Source of the DNA: Chloroflexota bacterium
GTDB taxonomy: Bacteria; Chloroflexota; Ktedonobacteria; Ktedonobacterales; Ktedonobacteraceae
Length of the DNA stretch: 8,596 bases
Assembly: GCA_005879655.1 (NCBI GenBank)
Contig: VBJK01000047.1
Coordinates: 1 to 8,596 of the forward strand
Direction: 5' to 3'
The translations under genes and the position numbers were made by a program. The notes below the pieces were generated by a model that searched no databases, was not told where the DNA came from, and saw nothing but the letters and a program-made list of their open reading frames with translations. Positions 1-6,360 of the stretch are shown piece after piece; within the stretch, counting starts at the first letter, position 1; each line of letters begins with the position of its first letter.

Positions 1-160
1 GCACTGCAAACGCTAGCGCATGAGGGGGCGGAGACGTATAGGGAGGAATATGATTTGTTGTATAGACGAGAAGCCAAAGGGCCAAATGAGATCTGGCAAG
101 CAGATCATTGCCTGTTGCCAATTTGGATCAGGGATGAGGATGGCCGTGAAGGGAGGCCGT
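1..160 (+). pseudogene. Mu/rve-type DDE transposase, internal fragment cut by IS insertion
   Basis: Frame 1 is open from the left edge and reads a piece of a Mu-like transposase/integrase. The stretch YRREAKGPNEIWQADH at about 61-108 followed by LLPIWIRDEDG is the usual entry into the rve (RNase H-like) catalytic core of this family, where the Asp of QADH is the first catalytic acid. The family normally continues RPWLTVILDDYSR. Here the reading stops matching after GRP, exactly where the 18-bp terminal repeat of the IS begins at 161. The upstream HTH part lies outside the window, and no continuation of the catalytic core was found to the right of the IS. What remains cannot be a working transposase. 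Family assignment is by motif memory; truncation is seen directly. Confidence 0.72.
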
Positions 161-178
161 TTTTCACGGGTAGGTTTT
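161..178 (+). repeat. IS terminal inverted repeat, distal to the transposase start (IRR)
   Basis: TTTTCACGGGTAGGTTTT at 161-178 is the exact reverse complement of 2032-2049. Matching stops immediately on both sides of the 18 bases, as expected for element ends. It lies just after the stop codon of the minus-strand transposase. Confidence 0.88.
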
Positions 179-180
179 GT

Positions 181-1906
181 CTAAGGTGGCTTGGGGAGCG
201 GTGCGAGAGCCTCTTGAGAAGCGAATATCACGGACGAAGTCGATGGGGAAGCCAGAGCCACAGACGCTCGGCTTGCGGCTCGCTCAAGCTTGCGTGCGAG
301 GCGCAGTTCTCGCTCACATTTGATCTCCTCGTGCCAACGGAGGCGAGCCAGTCGGTCTTGCTCTCGCTCTTCTCTTACGCGGAGGCGACGCTCGTGTTTC
401 TGTTCCTGCGGCAGCATTGCGCAGTTCTCGCTCACGTTGCCGATCGGCTTTGTGCTCGTCGTCCTCTCGCTTGCGCTTTTCTCGCTCAGGTTTTCCATGC
501 AGGCGTTTGGCCTCGCGTTCCTGTTTGGCTCGCTCACGCCTTTGTACATGTTTAGGAGGCGAAGCCAGTTGTTCCTTTTCTTCAGGCTGAGGTGCTATGT
601 TCTGGGATGGTACTTGCTCTGCGCGGCAGGCACGCGCCTGCTTGTTTTGGTGATAGCGCTTGGTTGCCTCCTTCTCTTTACGCTTCTTGACCCAACTTCT
701 CGTTGGCTTGCTAATCGCAGAGGTCTGCTTGGGCCACTCCTCTGTCACCACGTGTCCCATCGGGATCTCTTCTCCCCTGATCACAGCAGCCTTGATTGCC
801 TGTTGGCCTCGCATCATACAGCTCTGTTCTCGCCCTCGTGGTCTGCGTAGTGGCTTGGGTGGCCTTCCCACCCGTCGTTTCCGCAGCCTGTGATGATTTG
901 CCTTACGTCTGCATTCTTGTTCTTTAGCTTCTTCCTGCCCTCCCACCAACACCATCATTTGCATCGCTACCGCCAAGGCCCTCCATTGCCTTTCAGCCCG
1001 CCTCGGATCAGTCATCGACGGCGCGTTCCCATCCCAATCCCCCGCTCTTGTGGTCTTTGTATTCGCCCTCAAGACAGCAAGCGCATTTGGTACCACGCCA
1101 CGTTGCCTTCTTTTTCCGAGAGATCCGTCACCACCGCCATCTTCTCTTCATAGCCCTTTTCCCAGCGGACAAGCACGGTTCCTTCCATGCGCTCCCCATG
1201 CTCACTCCATTCGCCACGTCCTGCCCACCCTCGACCATGCCGTTGTACACGCAGGCCCATTGGGCTGAAGTTCTCTTCTTTCGGCATCCGAAAACTCAGA
1301 CTCTCCTTAACGCGCAGCATCGGATGCCATCCCAGTCGTTGTATAGCTCGATAGAGCCAAGCGGCGTAAAGTCCCCTGTCTGCCATCACGATCACCTTCC
1401 AGTCCGAAGGCACGCGAAGCAGCCAATGTTTCGAGCATCGCTTCCCAATACGTTCGCCATTCTCCTTCTTGTTGAGCCTCGATAATCTTCCAAGCAATTG
1501 GGATACCACACCCGCGATACATGACACTGATATTGAGTACCGTGAAACGCTCACCCAAGGTGCTCGCGTCCAGCGCTAAGGCCAATTCCTTCTTGCCTTC
1601 CCACTCTCGCAGCATCCCACGCAGCAGATCGCCAAAACACTTCTGCACGTCAACCTCTCGACGTTTCTTGCCTCGCTTGGCTGAGGCTTCGTAGTAAAAT
1701 TCTCGCAAGCGCTGTCGCAGCCGTGAGGCTTTCACTTGCTCGATTTGGCCCAATCCATTGCTCAGTCTGGTCATCCCACAGCCATCCAAGATCACCATCC
1801 CATAACTGATCTGCCCTAGAACCGCCGCCTGCGATTTCGAGAGGCTCGGTAACAGTTCCCCCACTCGCTTTTGCCACAACGCTATGCTGGGAACAGAAGA
1901 AGTCAT
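181..1906 (-). pseudogene. IS4-family DDE transposase, broken by four single-base frameshifts
   Basis: The start ATG at 1906-1904 has AAAGGAG (1919-1913) six bases upstream. The first Asp is in LALDAS, the second in VMADRGLYA, and the YREK motif is WYQMR, three residues, then EGEYKDHK (Y-2-R-3-E-6-K). Next come MTDPRRAERQW and a long Arg/Lys/Glu-rich tail with coiled-coil character reaching the terminal repeat. Reading needs one base skipped near 1414 (after LETLAAS, before VPSDW), 1071 (between the LLS and EGEY segments), 1019 (before MTDP) and 409 (between RNAA and QEQKHE). After these four corrections the length is 1722 bases, or 573 residues plus stop. All four errors have the same sign. 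This is either decay of a silent IS or sequencing error. A 17-base direct repeat (301-317 and 419-435) lies within the charged tail. The transposase assignment is secure. Confidence 0.85.
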
Positions 1907-2031
1907 CGCGTTCTCCTTTAAGCAACTTGAGAGAGACGATCTCTTCTTCTTTTTCGGCTCTGTCTGGCCCTGCGACAGGTTTATTCTTCTTATCTCATCC
2001 TCTACGTCCTCTTCTCAGGCTCTCTCAGCGT

Positions 2032-2049
2032 AAAACCTACCCGTGAAAA
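2032..2049 (-). repeat. IS terminal inverted repeat, upstream of the transposase (IRL)
   Basis: AAAACCTACCCGTGAAAA is the exact reverse complement of 161-178. It marks the end of the element nearest the transposase start. Confidence 0.88.
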
Positions 2050-2297
2050 GGAAATCCGTTGTGTGGGTACTGGTTGGGTTTTAGCCATGTATGGTAAGAT
2101 TGAGCTAGCAGGGCTGGATATGCATAAGAGTAGCATACCGGTGAAAGGTAGCTAAGTAAATGGCCAAAACGGGCTAGGCTGACTATTCACTGGGGCGTGC
2201 GGCAGTTCTAGATGCGTCATCCCGATGGCTATCTCATGCATCCGGCTCACAGCATCCTCGTCAGCGAGTAATTTATTGAGAAGGGATGTATCGTATT
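2050..2297. other. Non-coding stretch between the IS and the deaminase gene
   Basis: No coding continuation of the transposase cut at 160 is visible here; the frames close quickly. A weak sigma70-like pair, TTGAGC (2100-2105) and CATAAG (2123-2128) with 17 bp between, could drive the deaminase. A purine-rich AGAAGGG at 2279-2285 is the likely ribosome binding site of that gene. Confidence 0.45.
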
Positions 2298-3662
2298 ATG
2301 GCATCGTTGCTCATTCAACACGCGACTTTTATTGTCACCATGGATGATGCGGATACACGTTGGCAAGATAGTGCAATATATGTAGAAGATAATGTTATTC
2401 GGCATCTCGGTCCAACTGAACAGCTTCCGCAACATGCAGATCACGTGCTTGATGCGCGAGGAATGCTGATCCTGCCTGGCCTTGTTAATACACATCATCA
2501 CTTCTATCAGACGCTCACACGTAATCTGCCTGTAGCTCAGGATGCTAATTTGTTTAACTGGTTGCGCACACATTATCCTATCTGGGCTGGCCTCACCCCT
2601 GAAGCTATCTCGGTCAGTACCCAGGTGGCAATAGCAGAATTAATGCTGTCAGGTTGTACCACTTCCAGCGATCATTGTTATGTCTGGCCTAATGGAGCAT
2701 GTCTGGATGATCAGATAGCGGCGGCAGCGGAAATGGGGTTTCGTTTTCACGCTGCCAGAGGTTCTATGTCGGTTGGCGAGACGCAAGGTGGTTTGCCGCC
2801 GGATAGTGTGGTAGAGGACGAGGAAGCCATTTTACGCGACTCGTTGCGTGTGATCGAGCGTTACCATGATGCGAACCGCTATGCTATGCTGCGTATTGTA
2901 CTGGCTCCCTGTTCGCCATTTTCGGTCTCTCCCCAGCTGATGCGACAAAGTGCGGAATTGGCGCGCTCCTATGGTGTGCATCTGCATACTCATCTGGCTG
3001 AGACCTTGGATGAGGCATTATACTGTGCCGCAGCGTTTGGGCGTACACCCGTAGAGTTAGCCGAAGAGCTTGGTTGGGTGGGGCAGGATGTCTGGCATGC
3101 CCATATGGTTCATCCCACTGCCACTGAGATAAGCAGGTTAGGGCAGACAAGTACAGGCGTTGCACATTGTCCTAGCTCAAATATGCGGCTTGCTTCTGGT
3201 ATTGCTCCGCTCAAGCAGCTATGGCAAGCTGGAGCGCGCATCGGTTTAGGTGTGGATGGTTCGGCCTCCAATGATGGCTCACACATGCTTGCTGAGGCAC
3301 GCCAAGCGTTACTATTACACCGCGTCATGGGAGCACCTTCGACAATTACAGCTAGAGAAGCGCTCTGGTTGGCGACGAGAGGTGGAGCTGCTGTGCTTGG
3401 ACGTGACGATATTGGGTATCTTGCCGCTGGCATGGCCGCGGACTTTATCGGCTATCGTCTGGATACGCTAGCGCTCGCAGGGCGTGCCGTCCATGATCCG
3501 CTTGCCGCACTAGTATTTTGTGCACCCCAACAGGTCGCTTTGAGTGTCATCAATGGGCGTGTACGTATTCAAGAGCAACAATTCCTTGATGTTGATCTGC
3601 CAAAACTCATTGAGCGCCACAATACTATTGCGCGTGCGCTAGTACGGGGCGAACTGCGTTAG
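2298..3662 (+). CDS. 8-oxoguanine deaminase (amidohydrolase superfamily)
   Basis: A 454-residue cytosolic metal-dependent deaminase, expected to hydrolyse 8-oxoguanine to urate plus ammonia, which removes an oxidised base from the salvage pool. Motifs run in family order: HHH at 66-68 within NTHHHFYQTLTR, SGCTTSSDH at 118-126, APCSPFSVS near 203-211, HLHTHLAE at 228-235 (metal His232, Glu235), WHAHM with His269, HCPSSNMRLASG from 290, and GVDGSASND with the catalytic/metal Asp320. The HHHFYQTLTR and SASNDGSHM wording is typical of 8-oxoguanine deaminases of the type studied in Pseudomonas (PA0142-like) rather than guanine or cytosine deaminases. I chose ATG 2298 over ATG 2286 because AGAAGGG lies 12 bases upstream of 2298 but only one base before 2286, and family members usually begin M-A-x-L-L-I. 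The gene is full length. A related substrate such as isoguanine cannot be excluded by eye. Confidence 0.88.
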   Translation: MASLLIQHATFIVTMDDADTRWQDSAIYVEDNVIRHLGPTEQLPQHADHVLDARGMLILPGLVNTHHHFYQTLTRNLPVAQDANLFNWLRTHYPIWAGLTPEAISVSTQVAIAELMLSGCTTSSDHCYVWPNGACLDDQIAAAAEMGFRFHAARGSMSVGETQGGLPPDSVVEDEEAILRDSLRVIERYHDANRYAMLRIVLAPCSPFSVSPQLMRQSAELARSYGVHLHTHLAETLDEALYCAAAFGRTPVELAEELGWVGQDVWHAHMVHPTATEISRLGQTSTGVAHCPSSNMRLASGIAPLKQLWQAGARIGLGVDGSASNDGSHMLAEARQALLLHRVMGAPSTITAREALWLATRGGAAVLGRDDIGYLAAGMAADFIGYRLDTLALAGRAVHDPLAALVFCAPQQVALSVINGRVRIQEQQFLDVDLPKLIERHNTIARALVRGELR

Positions 3663-3720
3663 CTTGTAGCGATGTGCACTTTTTATGATATACGAAACCT
3701 GCCACAAGTTACGAGACTTC

Positions 3721-4191
3721 TCATTCCTTGAGATAAAGAAAACCACGAATATTCTCGTAGAGTTTGTATTCCATGCCTGAGAGTTGGGAAAGGGAAGCCA
3801 CAGCTTTCATAATATGGGTGAGCGTCCCTTCTCCCTTCTCATCAATACGCTCAACGGTGGCAATTGGCAATGCAGCGTTAGCAGCAATCTGTACAATAGT
3901 AAGAGAGTGTTGTACTCTGGCTTCCTGAAAGGTTGGCAGTGACTCATCTTCGAGCGCGATACCAAGATCCTCGTAGGTGAAATCTTTGCCAGTGAGTTGT
4001 CTTAGGCCCAGAAGAATCTTGTCAGCATACACACGTTGCACAGGAAGGCCATAGAGTGCACGGTCGAAGGGATTAAAAAAGAGATCGCTGATATGTGGCA
4101 GTCCTGCGGCGCGTATCAACTGAGGGATATCGAAGTGGTAAGGGAACCTGAGCTGATAGAGCGGGCTTTTCGTGAAATCACTATATGGCAT
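3721..4191 (-). CDS. Small protein with two tandem HTH-like (XRE-type) repeats; putative regulator
   Basis: A 156-residue soluble protein starting at ATG 4191-4189, with AAGGAAGG (4207-4200) eight bases upstream. I do not recognise a named family. The two halves resemble each other: residues 21-80 (DIPQLIRAAGLP, then KILLGLRQLTGKDFTYEDLG) and 98-152 (TIVQIAANAALP, then KAVASLSQLSGMEYKLYENI). The second half reads like a Cro/C1 helix-turn-helix, with IAANAALPIATVERI as the recognition part, followed by a four-to-five residue turn and another helix. The pattern suggests a duplicated DNA-binding fold. No membrane segment, signal peptide or catalytic motif is seen. The gene converges on the deaminase with a 58-bp gap and diverges from the GntR gene. 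A role in DNA binding is inference; it is equally possible that only one half is a functional HTH. Confidence 0.68.
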   Translation of the reverse strand: MPYSDFTKSPLYQLRFPYHFDIPQLIRAAGLPHISDLFFNPFDRALYGLPVQRVYADKILLGLRQLTGKDFTYEDLGIALEDESLPTFQEARVQHSLTIVQIAANAALPIATVERIDEKGEGTLTHIMKAVASLSQLSGMEYKLYENIRGFLYLKE

Positions 4192-4525
4192 AGTCTATAC
4201 CTTCCTTTCTCTGTACTCGTATGTAACGGCCTTGCAAATACATCCTCTCCATATGGTCATAACTCCTTTAAGTTGTTGACAGGTTCTGATAGGCATACTA
4301 TGCTTACAACTGGTACTTGTTCAGAAGAGTATGCCAGGTTTCTGTCGGCAGGCGAATGATCGACAAGCGCGATGACAGGACGCTCAGGTGCACCAATAGT
4401 ACAGATTGGTGTGACTTTTGTTGTTCTCGTCATCTGATCTCTGTCTGTGCTGGCCTATTTGAACACCGCCTTCATGGAAACCTGACACTCTCTACGTGTG
4501 GCTACGTAAACAAGGGCTACGAATA
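4192..4525. other. Divergent intergenic region without a credible gene
   Basis: The open frames here lack ribosome binding sites and have cysteine/arginine-rich, non-protein-like composition. The region holds the ribosome binding site of the minus-strand HTH gene (4200-4207), a strong sigma70-like promoter pointing right (4276-4304), and a short inverted repeat GCATA-C-TATGC at 4293-4303 overlapping that -10 element. Confidence 0.55.
4276..4304 (+). promoter_or_regulatory. Sigma70-like promoter with no adjacent gene
   Basis: TTGACA (4276-4281) is followed after 17 bp by TATGCT (4299-4304). Transcription would start near 4311 and reach the GntR gene through about 295 bases of leader. The small palindrome GCATACTATGC over the -10 could be an operator. 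The match may be chance. Confidence 0.45.
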
Positions 4526-4554
4526 TTGTCAAAACATTTTTAATGGTCTACGAT
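4526..4554 (+). promoter_or_regulatory. Promoter of the GntR-family gene
   Basis: TTGTCA (4526-4531), a 17-bp spacer, then TACGAT (4549-4554). The expected start point near 4561 falls inside the palindromic operator, giving a leader of about 45 bases before the ATG at 4606. Confidence 0.55.
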
Positions 4555-4566
4555 GGTATATACCAT
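4553..4566. promoter_or_regulatory. GntR/HutC-type operator, perfect 14-bp palindrome
   Basis: ATGGTATATACCAT is its own reverse complement. TGGTATATACCA matches the TGGT-n4-ACCA layout known for HutC-subfamily regulators such as NagR/YvoA and DasR. It overlaps the predicted -10 and transcription start, so bound regulator would block its own promoter. A half-site TGGTCTA lies just upstream at 4544-4550. Confidence 0.7.
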
Positions 4567-4590
4567 AGATACCCTCGCATGTCAAGTGAG

Positions 4591-4603
4591 TGGTGATATA
4601 CCA
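4591..4603. promoter_or_regulatory. Second, imperfect GntR operator
   Basis: TGGTGATATACCA has the same TGGT and ACCA arms with five instead of four bases between them. It ends two bases before the candidate start codon. The centres of the two sites are about 37 bp apart, so cooperative binding is possible. Confidence 0.45.
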
Positions 4604-4605
4604 TC

Positions 4606-5472
4606 ATGCACCGAGGAGTATTGGTAGAATTGGAACAAGATGGAGTACAAAGAAAAGCGGAGGAGATTGCTGAGCAGCTACGACAACAAATTATTAATGG
4701 TACTTTGCCAGCAGGGAAGAAACTCTGGGCCGAGCGTGAACTTGCTAAAAGATTTGACACAAGTCGAGTAACAGCGCGCGAAGCCGTCCAAATGCTTGAA
4801 GGAGAAGGGTTGGTAGTTCGGCATGGAGCGAAGGGAACGTTTATCGCCAAAATCCGCGATAGGATAACTGTGGATAGAGGCCGTGAAATACCTTCTGAGT
4901 TAACTTTAAGCATCTCTGCAATAGAATTGCGTACGTCTGGCTCATCTCTAAAAGTTATGGAGCGTGCTGGCCCATATACAAAATTTCTTGAACAACCTGG
5001 GCTGGTTGTGGCTAGCGAGGAAGTCGCTGACCATCTCAAACTCCCTGAAGGCTCACTGGTGCTCAGATGCTATCGGCTTCAAGGAGTGGACGACCAACCC
5101 TATCGTCTGATTGAAAGCTATTATCCAGCAGACCTCTTCGGTGAGTTATTAACCGTAGATATTGGGGATAAGCCACTATTCACGTGGTTACAAGAGCGCC
5201 ATCATGTGGGCGGCGCTCGTGCACAGGAAGCCCTCATTTCCCGGCTTCCGCAGCGTAACGAATGGTCCTTACTACGTATTTCCCCACTTGCACTTGTCGT
5301 GGAGGTCGAGCGGACCGTCGTGCTAAAAGATACTGGCCGACCTGTTGAGTGGACGCGTGTTATTGCCGCATCTCATTTCCATAGGTTTACGTATGAGTAT
5401 GATATCCTCGATGGAGGAAAGGAAAAGGAGTATGGCATCATCAATCCGGCAGAGCATTCATCCGATACCTAA
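4606..5472 (+). CDS. GntR-family transcriptional regulator, HutC subfamily (UTRA domain)
   Basis: A 288-residue cytosolic repressor-type protein. Residues 17-81 form the GntR winged helix: IAEQLRQQIINGTLPAGKKL, ERELAKRF, TSRVTAREAVQMLEGEGLV, then the GAKGTFIA wing. The usual LPSER reads LWAER here. Residues from about 105 to 275 fit a UTRA effector domain: LPEGSLVLRCYRLQ, PYRLIESYYPADLF, then RPVEWTRVIAASHFHRFTYEYDI. UTRA proteins of this type usually bind small sugars, amino acids or their derivatives; the effector cannot be read from sequence. The start is uncertain. ATG 4606 has no ribosome binding site, while GAGGAG at 4613-4618 would suit TTG 4630, giving a protein eight residues shorter. 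TGGT-n4-ACCA sites in front of the gene point to autoregulation. No target gene follows downstream; the neighbour at 5668 is convergent. Confidence 0.9.
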   Translation: MHRGVLVELEQDGVQRKAEEIAEQLRQQIINGTLPAGKKLWAERELAKRFDTSRVTAREAVQMLEGEGLVVRHGAKGTFIAKIRDRITVDRGREIPSELTLSISAIELRTSGSSLKVMERAGPYTKFLEQPGLVVASEEVADHLKLPEGSLVLRCYRLQGVDDQPYRLIESYYPADLFGELLTVDIGDKPLFTWLQERHHVGGARAQEALISRLPQRNEWSLLRISPLALVVEVERTVVLKDTGRPVEWTRVIAASHFHRFTYEYDILDGGKEKEYGIINPAEHSSDT

Positions 5473-5606
5473 TATGGTTTACTAATATAAACTTCAAGGT
5501 AGAAGAGAGAACATTGATTTCTATCAATTTGATGATAAGTAACATCTACTACCAAATGATAGAAGGACGTACGCAGTGTAGCGGAACAGAGTATTAGGGG
5601 GTTTTC
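5473..5606. other. AT-rich spacer after the GntR gene
   Basis: No gene is seen. It contains GTATTAG at 5591-5597, repeated exactly at 5665-5671 on the other side of the long hairpin. Confidence 0.4.
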
Positions 5607-5661
5607 GTAACTGTTGAGGACGCCTCGCCACCGCTGGTGGTGAGGCGTCCTCAACAGTTAC
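5607..5661. repeat. Long palindrome/hairpin between convergent genes (possible bidirectional terminator or small mobile repeat)
   Basis: Bases 5607-5626 (GTAACTGTTGAGG then ACGCCTC) are perfectly complementary to 5642-5661. A G-T pair (5627/5641) and five more pairs (5628-5632 with 5636-5640) follow, closing on a three-base GCT loop. This makes 26 pairs in 55 bases. It lies 134 bases after the GntR stop and six bases after the sulfotransferase stop, where a shared terminator would be expected. Neither side has a T tract, so a classical Rho-independent terminator is doubtful. The 7-bp direct repeats GTATTAG at 5591-5597 and 5665-5671 could mark a target duplication of a MITE- or REP-like insertion, although they sit asymmetrically. 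Confidence 0.8.
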
Positions 5662-5667
5662 CGTGTA

Positions 5668-6360
5668 TTAGCTGCCTTTTGTTATTGCTGCATTCCTTTG
5701 ACGGGATAAGATGAATGAAAGAGTAGCTATAACAACTACTGTGATTAGTGCTGTTCGTGATATTCTTGCTGGAGAACGTGGCCAACTTTCACTTCTTGTG
5801 AGAAAACTGCTATTCACGTTATAGACCAGCAGTTGCTCTGGGGGCACGTATTTCTTGACCTCTTCGATATGTTGGTTAAATATCTCTATTGCATATTGTT
5901 TATCCGCAAAATTGCCACCGAATGTTCCTTCCCAGACAAGTGTATTTATCATTTGTACACTCTGGTGCATAGTGGGGCGAAATAGCCTCAAGAAGAGACG
6001 CGCCAATGGGGTACGTGTCCGCGTTGTTATCTGAAAGATGGTGCTTTGAACACTCTCGTACCACTTTTCTGGATCACGTACTGTCAGTAGCACTTTTGTA
6101 TCTGGATAGACCTTCATCAACTCTTGATAGAAAGTACATCCCGGCCAATCCACGGTAGCTTGATAGCCTGTAAGCACCTCTTGCCAGTTGATGGGTTCTC
6201 CTTTGGCGGCTGCCTCCCATACTGAAGCATGTGCTGGATGGCTAAACACTTCAGTCATGTGGTAGCAGGGGCCGAAGCCAAGTTCTTCAAGGGCAGCTTT
6301 TATCGACAGCGTTCCTGTGCGCCCAAAACCCGCTCCGATTATTTTTAGTTCATCTGTCAT
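5668..6360 (-). CDS. Sulfotransferase-family protein (Sulfotransfer_4 type) with atypical C-terminus
   Basis: A 230-residue protein starting at ATG 6360-6358, with AAGGAGG (6377-6371) ten bases upstream. The PAPS 5'-phosphosulfate loop is GAGFGRTGTLS at 9-19, followed by the typical KAALEELGFGPCYHMTEVF (21-39). VRDPEKWYES at 94-103 is the 3'-phosphate-binding stretch with Arg95 and Ser103. The family normally continues after LLVY (177-180) with a VKxGWEPLCxFL segment and PFPHxN. Here it instead runs NVNSSFLTRSESWPRS and then a hydrophobic helix at about 204-219 (ALITVVVIATLSFIL), so roughly 30-40 residues of the usual core seem missing. The reading frame itself is open. The helix suggests membrane attachment at the C-terminus, known in some relatives. 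The acceptor substrate is unknown. The gene may be a recent internal-deletion derivative with reduced or no activity. Confidence 0.75.
   Translation of the reverse strand: MTDELKIIGAGFGRTGTLSIKAALEELGFGPCYHMTEVFSHPAHASVWEAAAKGEPINWQEVLTGYQATVDWPGCTFYQELMKVYPDTKVLLTVRDPEKWYESVQSTIFQITTRTRTPLARLFLRLFRPTMHQSVQMINTLVWEGTFGGNFADKQYAIEIFNQHIEEVKKYVPPEQLLVYNVNSSFLTRSESWPRSPARISRTALITVVVIATLSFILSRQRNAAITKGS

Larger units (their letters stand above)
161..2049 (-). mobile_element. IS4-like insertion sequence, 1889 bp, inactivated
   Basis: The element is bounded by perfect 18-bp inverted repeats and is almost filled by one minus-strand transposase reading frame (181-1906), which ends 3 bp before the 161-178 repeat. 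The transposase carries an IS4-type DDE core with the YREK signature. Size and repeat length fit the IS4 group. The transposase is split by four frameshifts, so the copy should not move by itself. Flanks of 10 bp (151-160 and 2050-2059) agree at 7 of 10 positions, which may be a diverged target duplication or chance. The insertion sits inside a Mu-type transposase fragment. The leader between the right repeat and the transposase start (1907-2031) has a ribosome binding site and no other recognisable feature. Confidence 0.85.

Noticed and set aside
290..1485. Several plus-strand open frames over the IS, rich in Arg, Ser and Leu
   Set aside because: They are shadows of the minus-strand transposase and have low-complexity composition and no ribosome binding sites.
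2212..2271. Short plus-strand frame MRHPDGYLMHPAHSILVSE before the deaminase
   Set aside because: No ribosome binding site, no family match that I recognise, and too short to support as a gene or as the missing end of the cut transposase.
3663..3720. Terminator between the deaminase and the convergent HTH gene
   Set aside because: CTTGTAGC and GCCACAAG pair at only 7 of 8 positions over a long loop and no T tract is placed correctly.
4317..4568. 83-residue plus-strand frame upstream of the GntR gene
   Set aside because: It starts at TTG without a ribosome binding site, is Cys/Arg-rich, and overlaps the GntR promoter and operator.
5607..5661. Classical Rho-independent terminator
   Set aside because: The stem is strong, but no T tract follows on either strand; it is kept as a palindromic repeat of unknown role.
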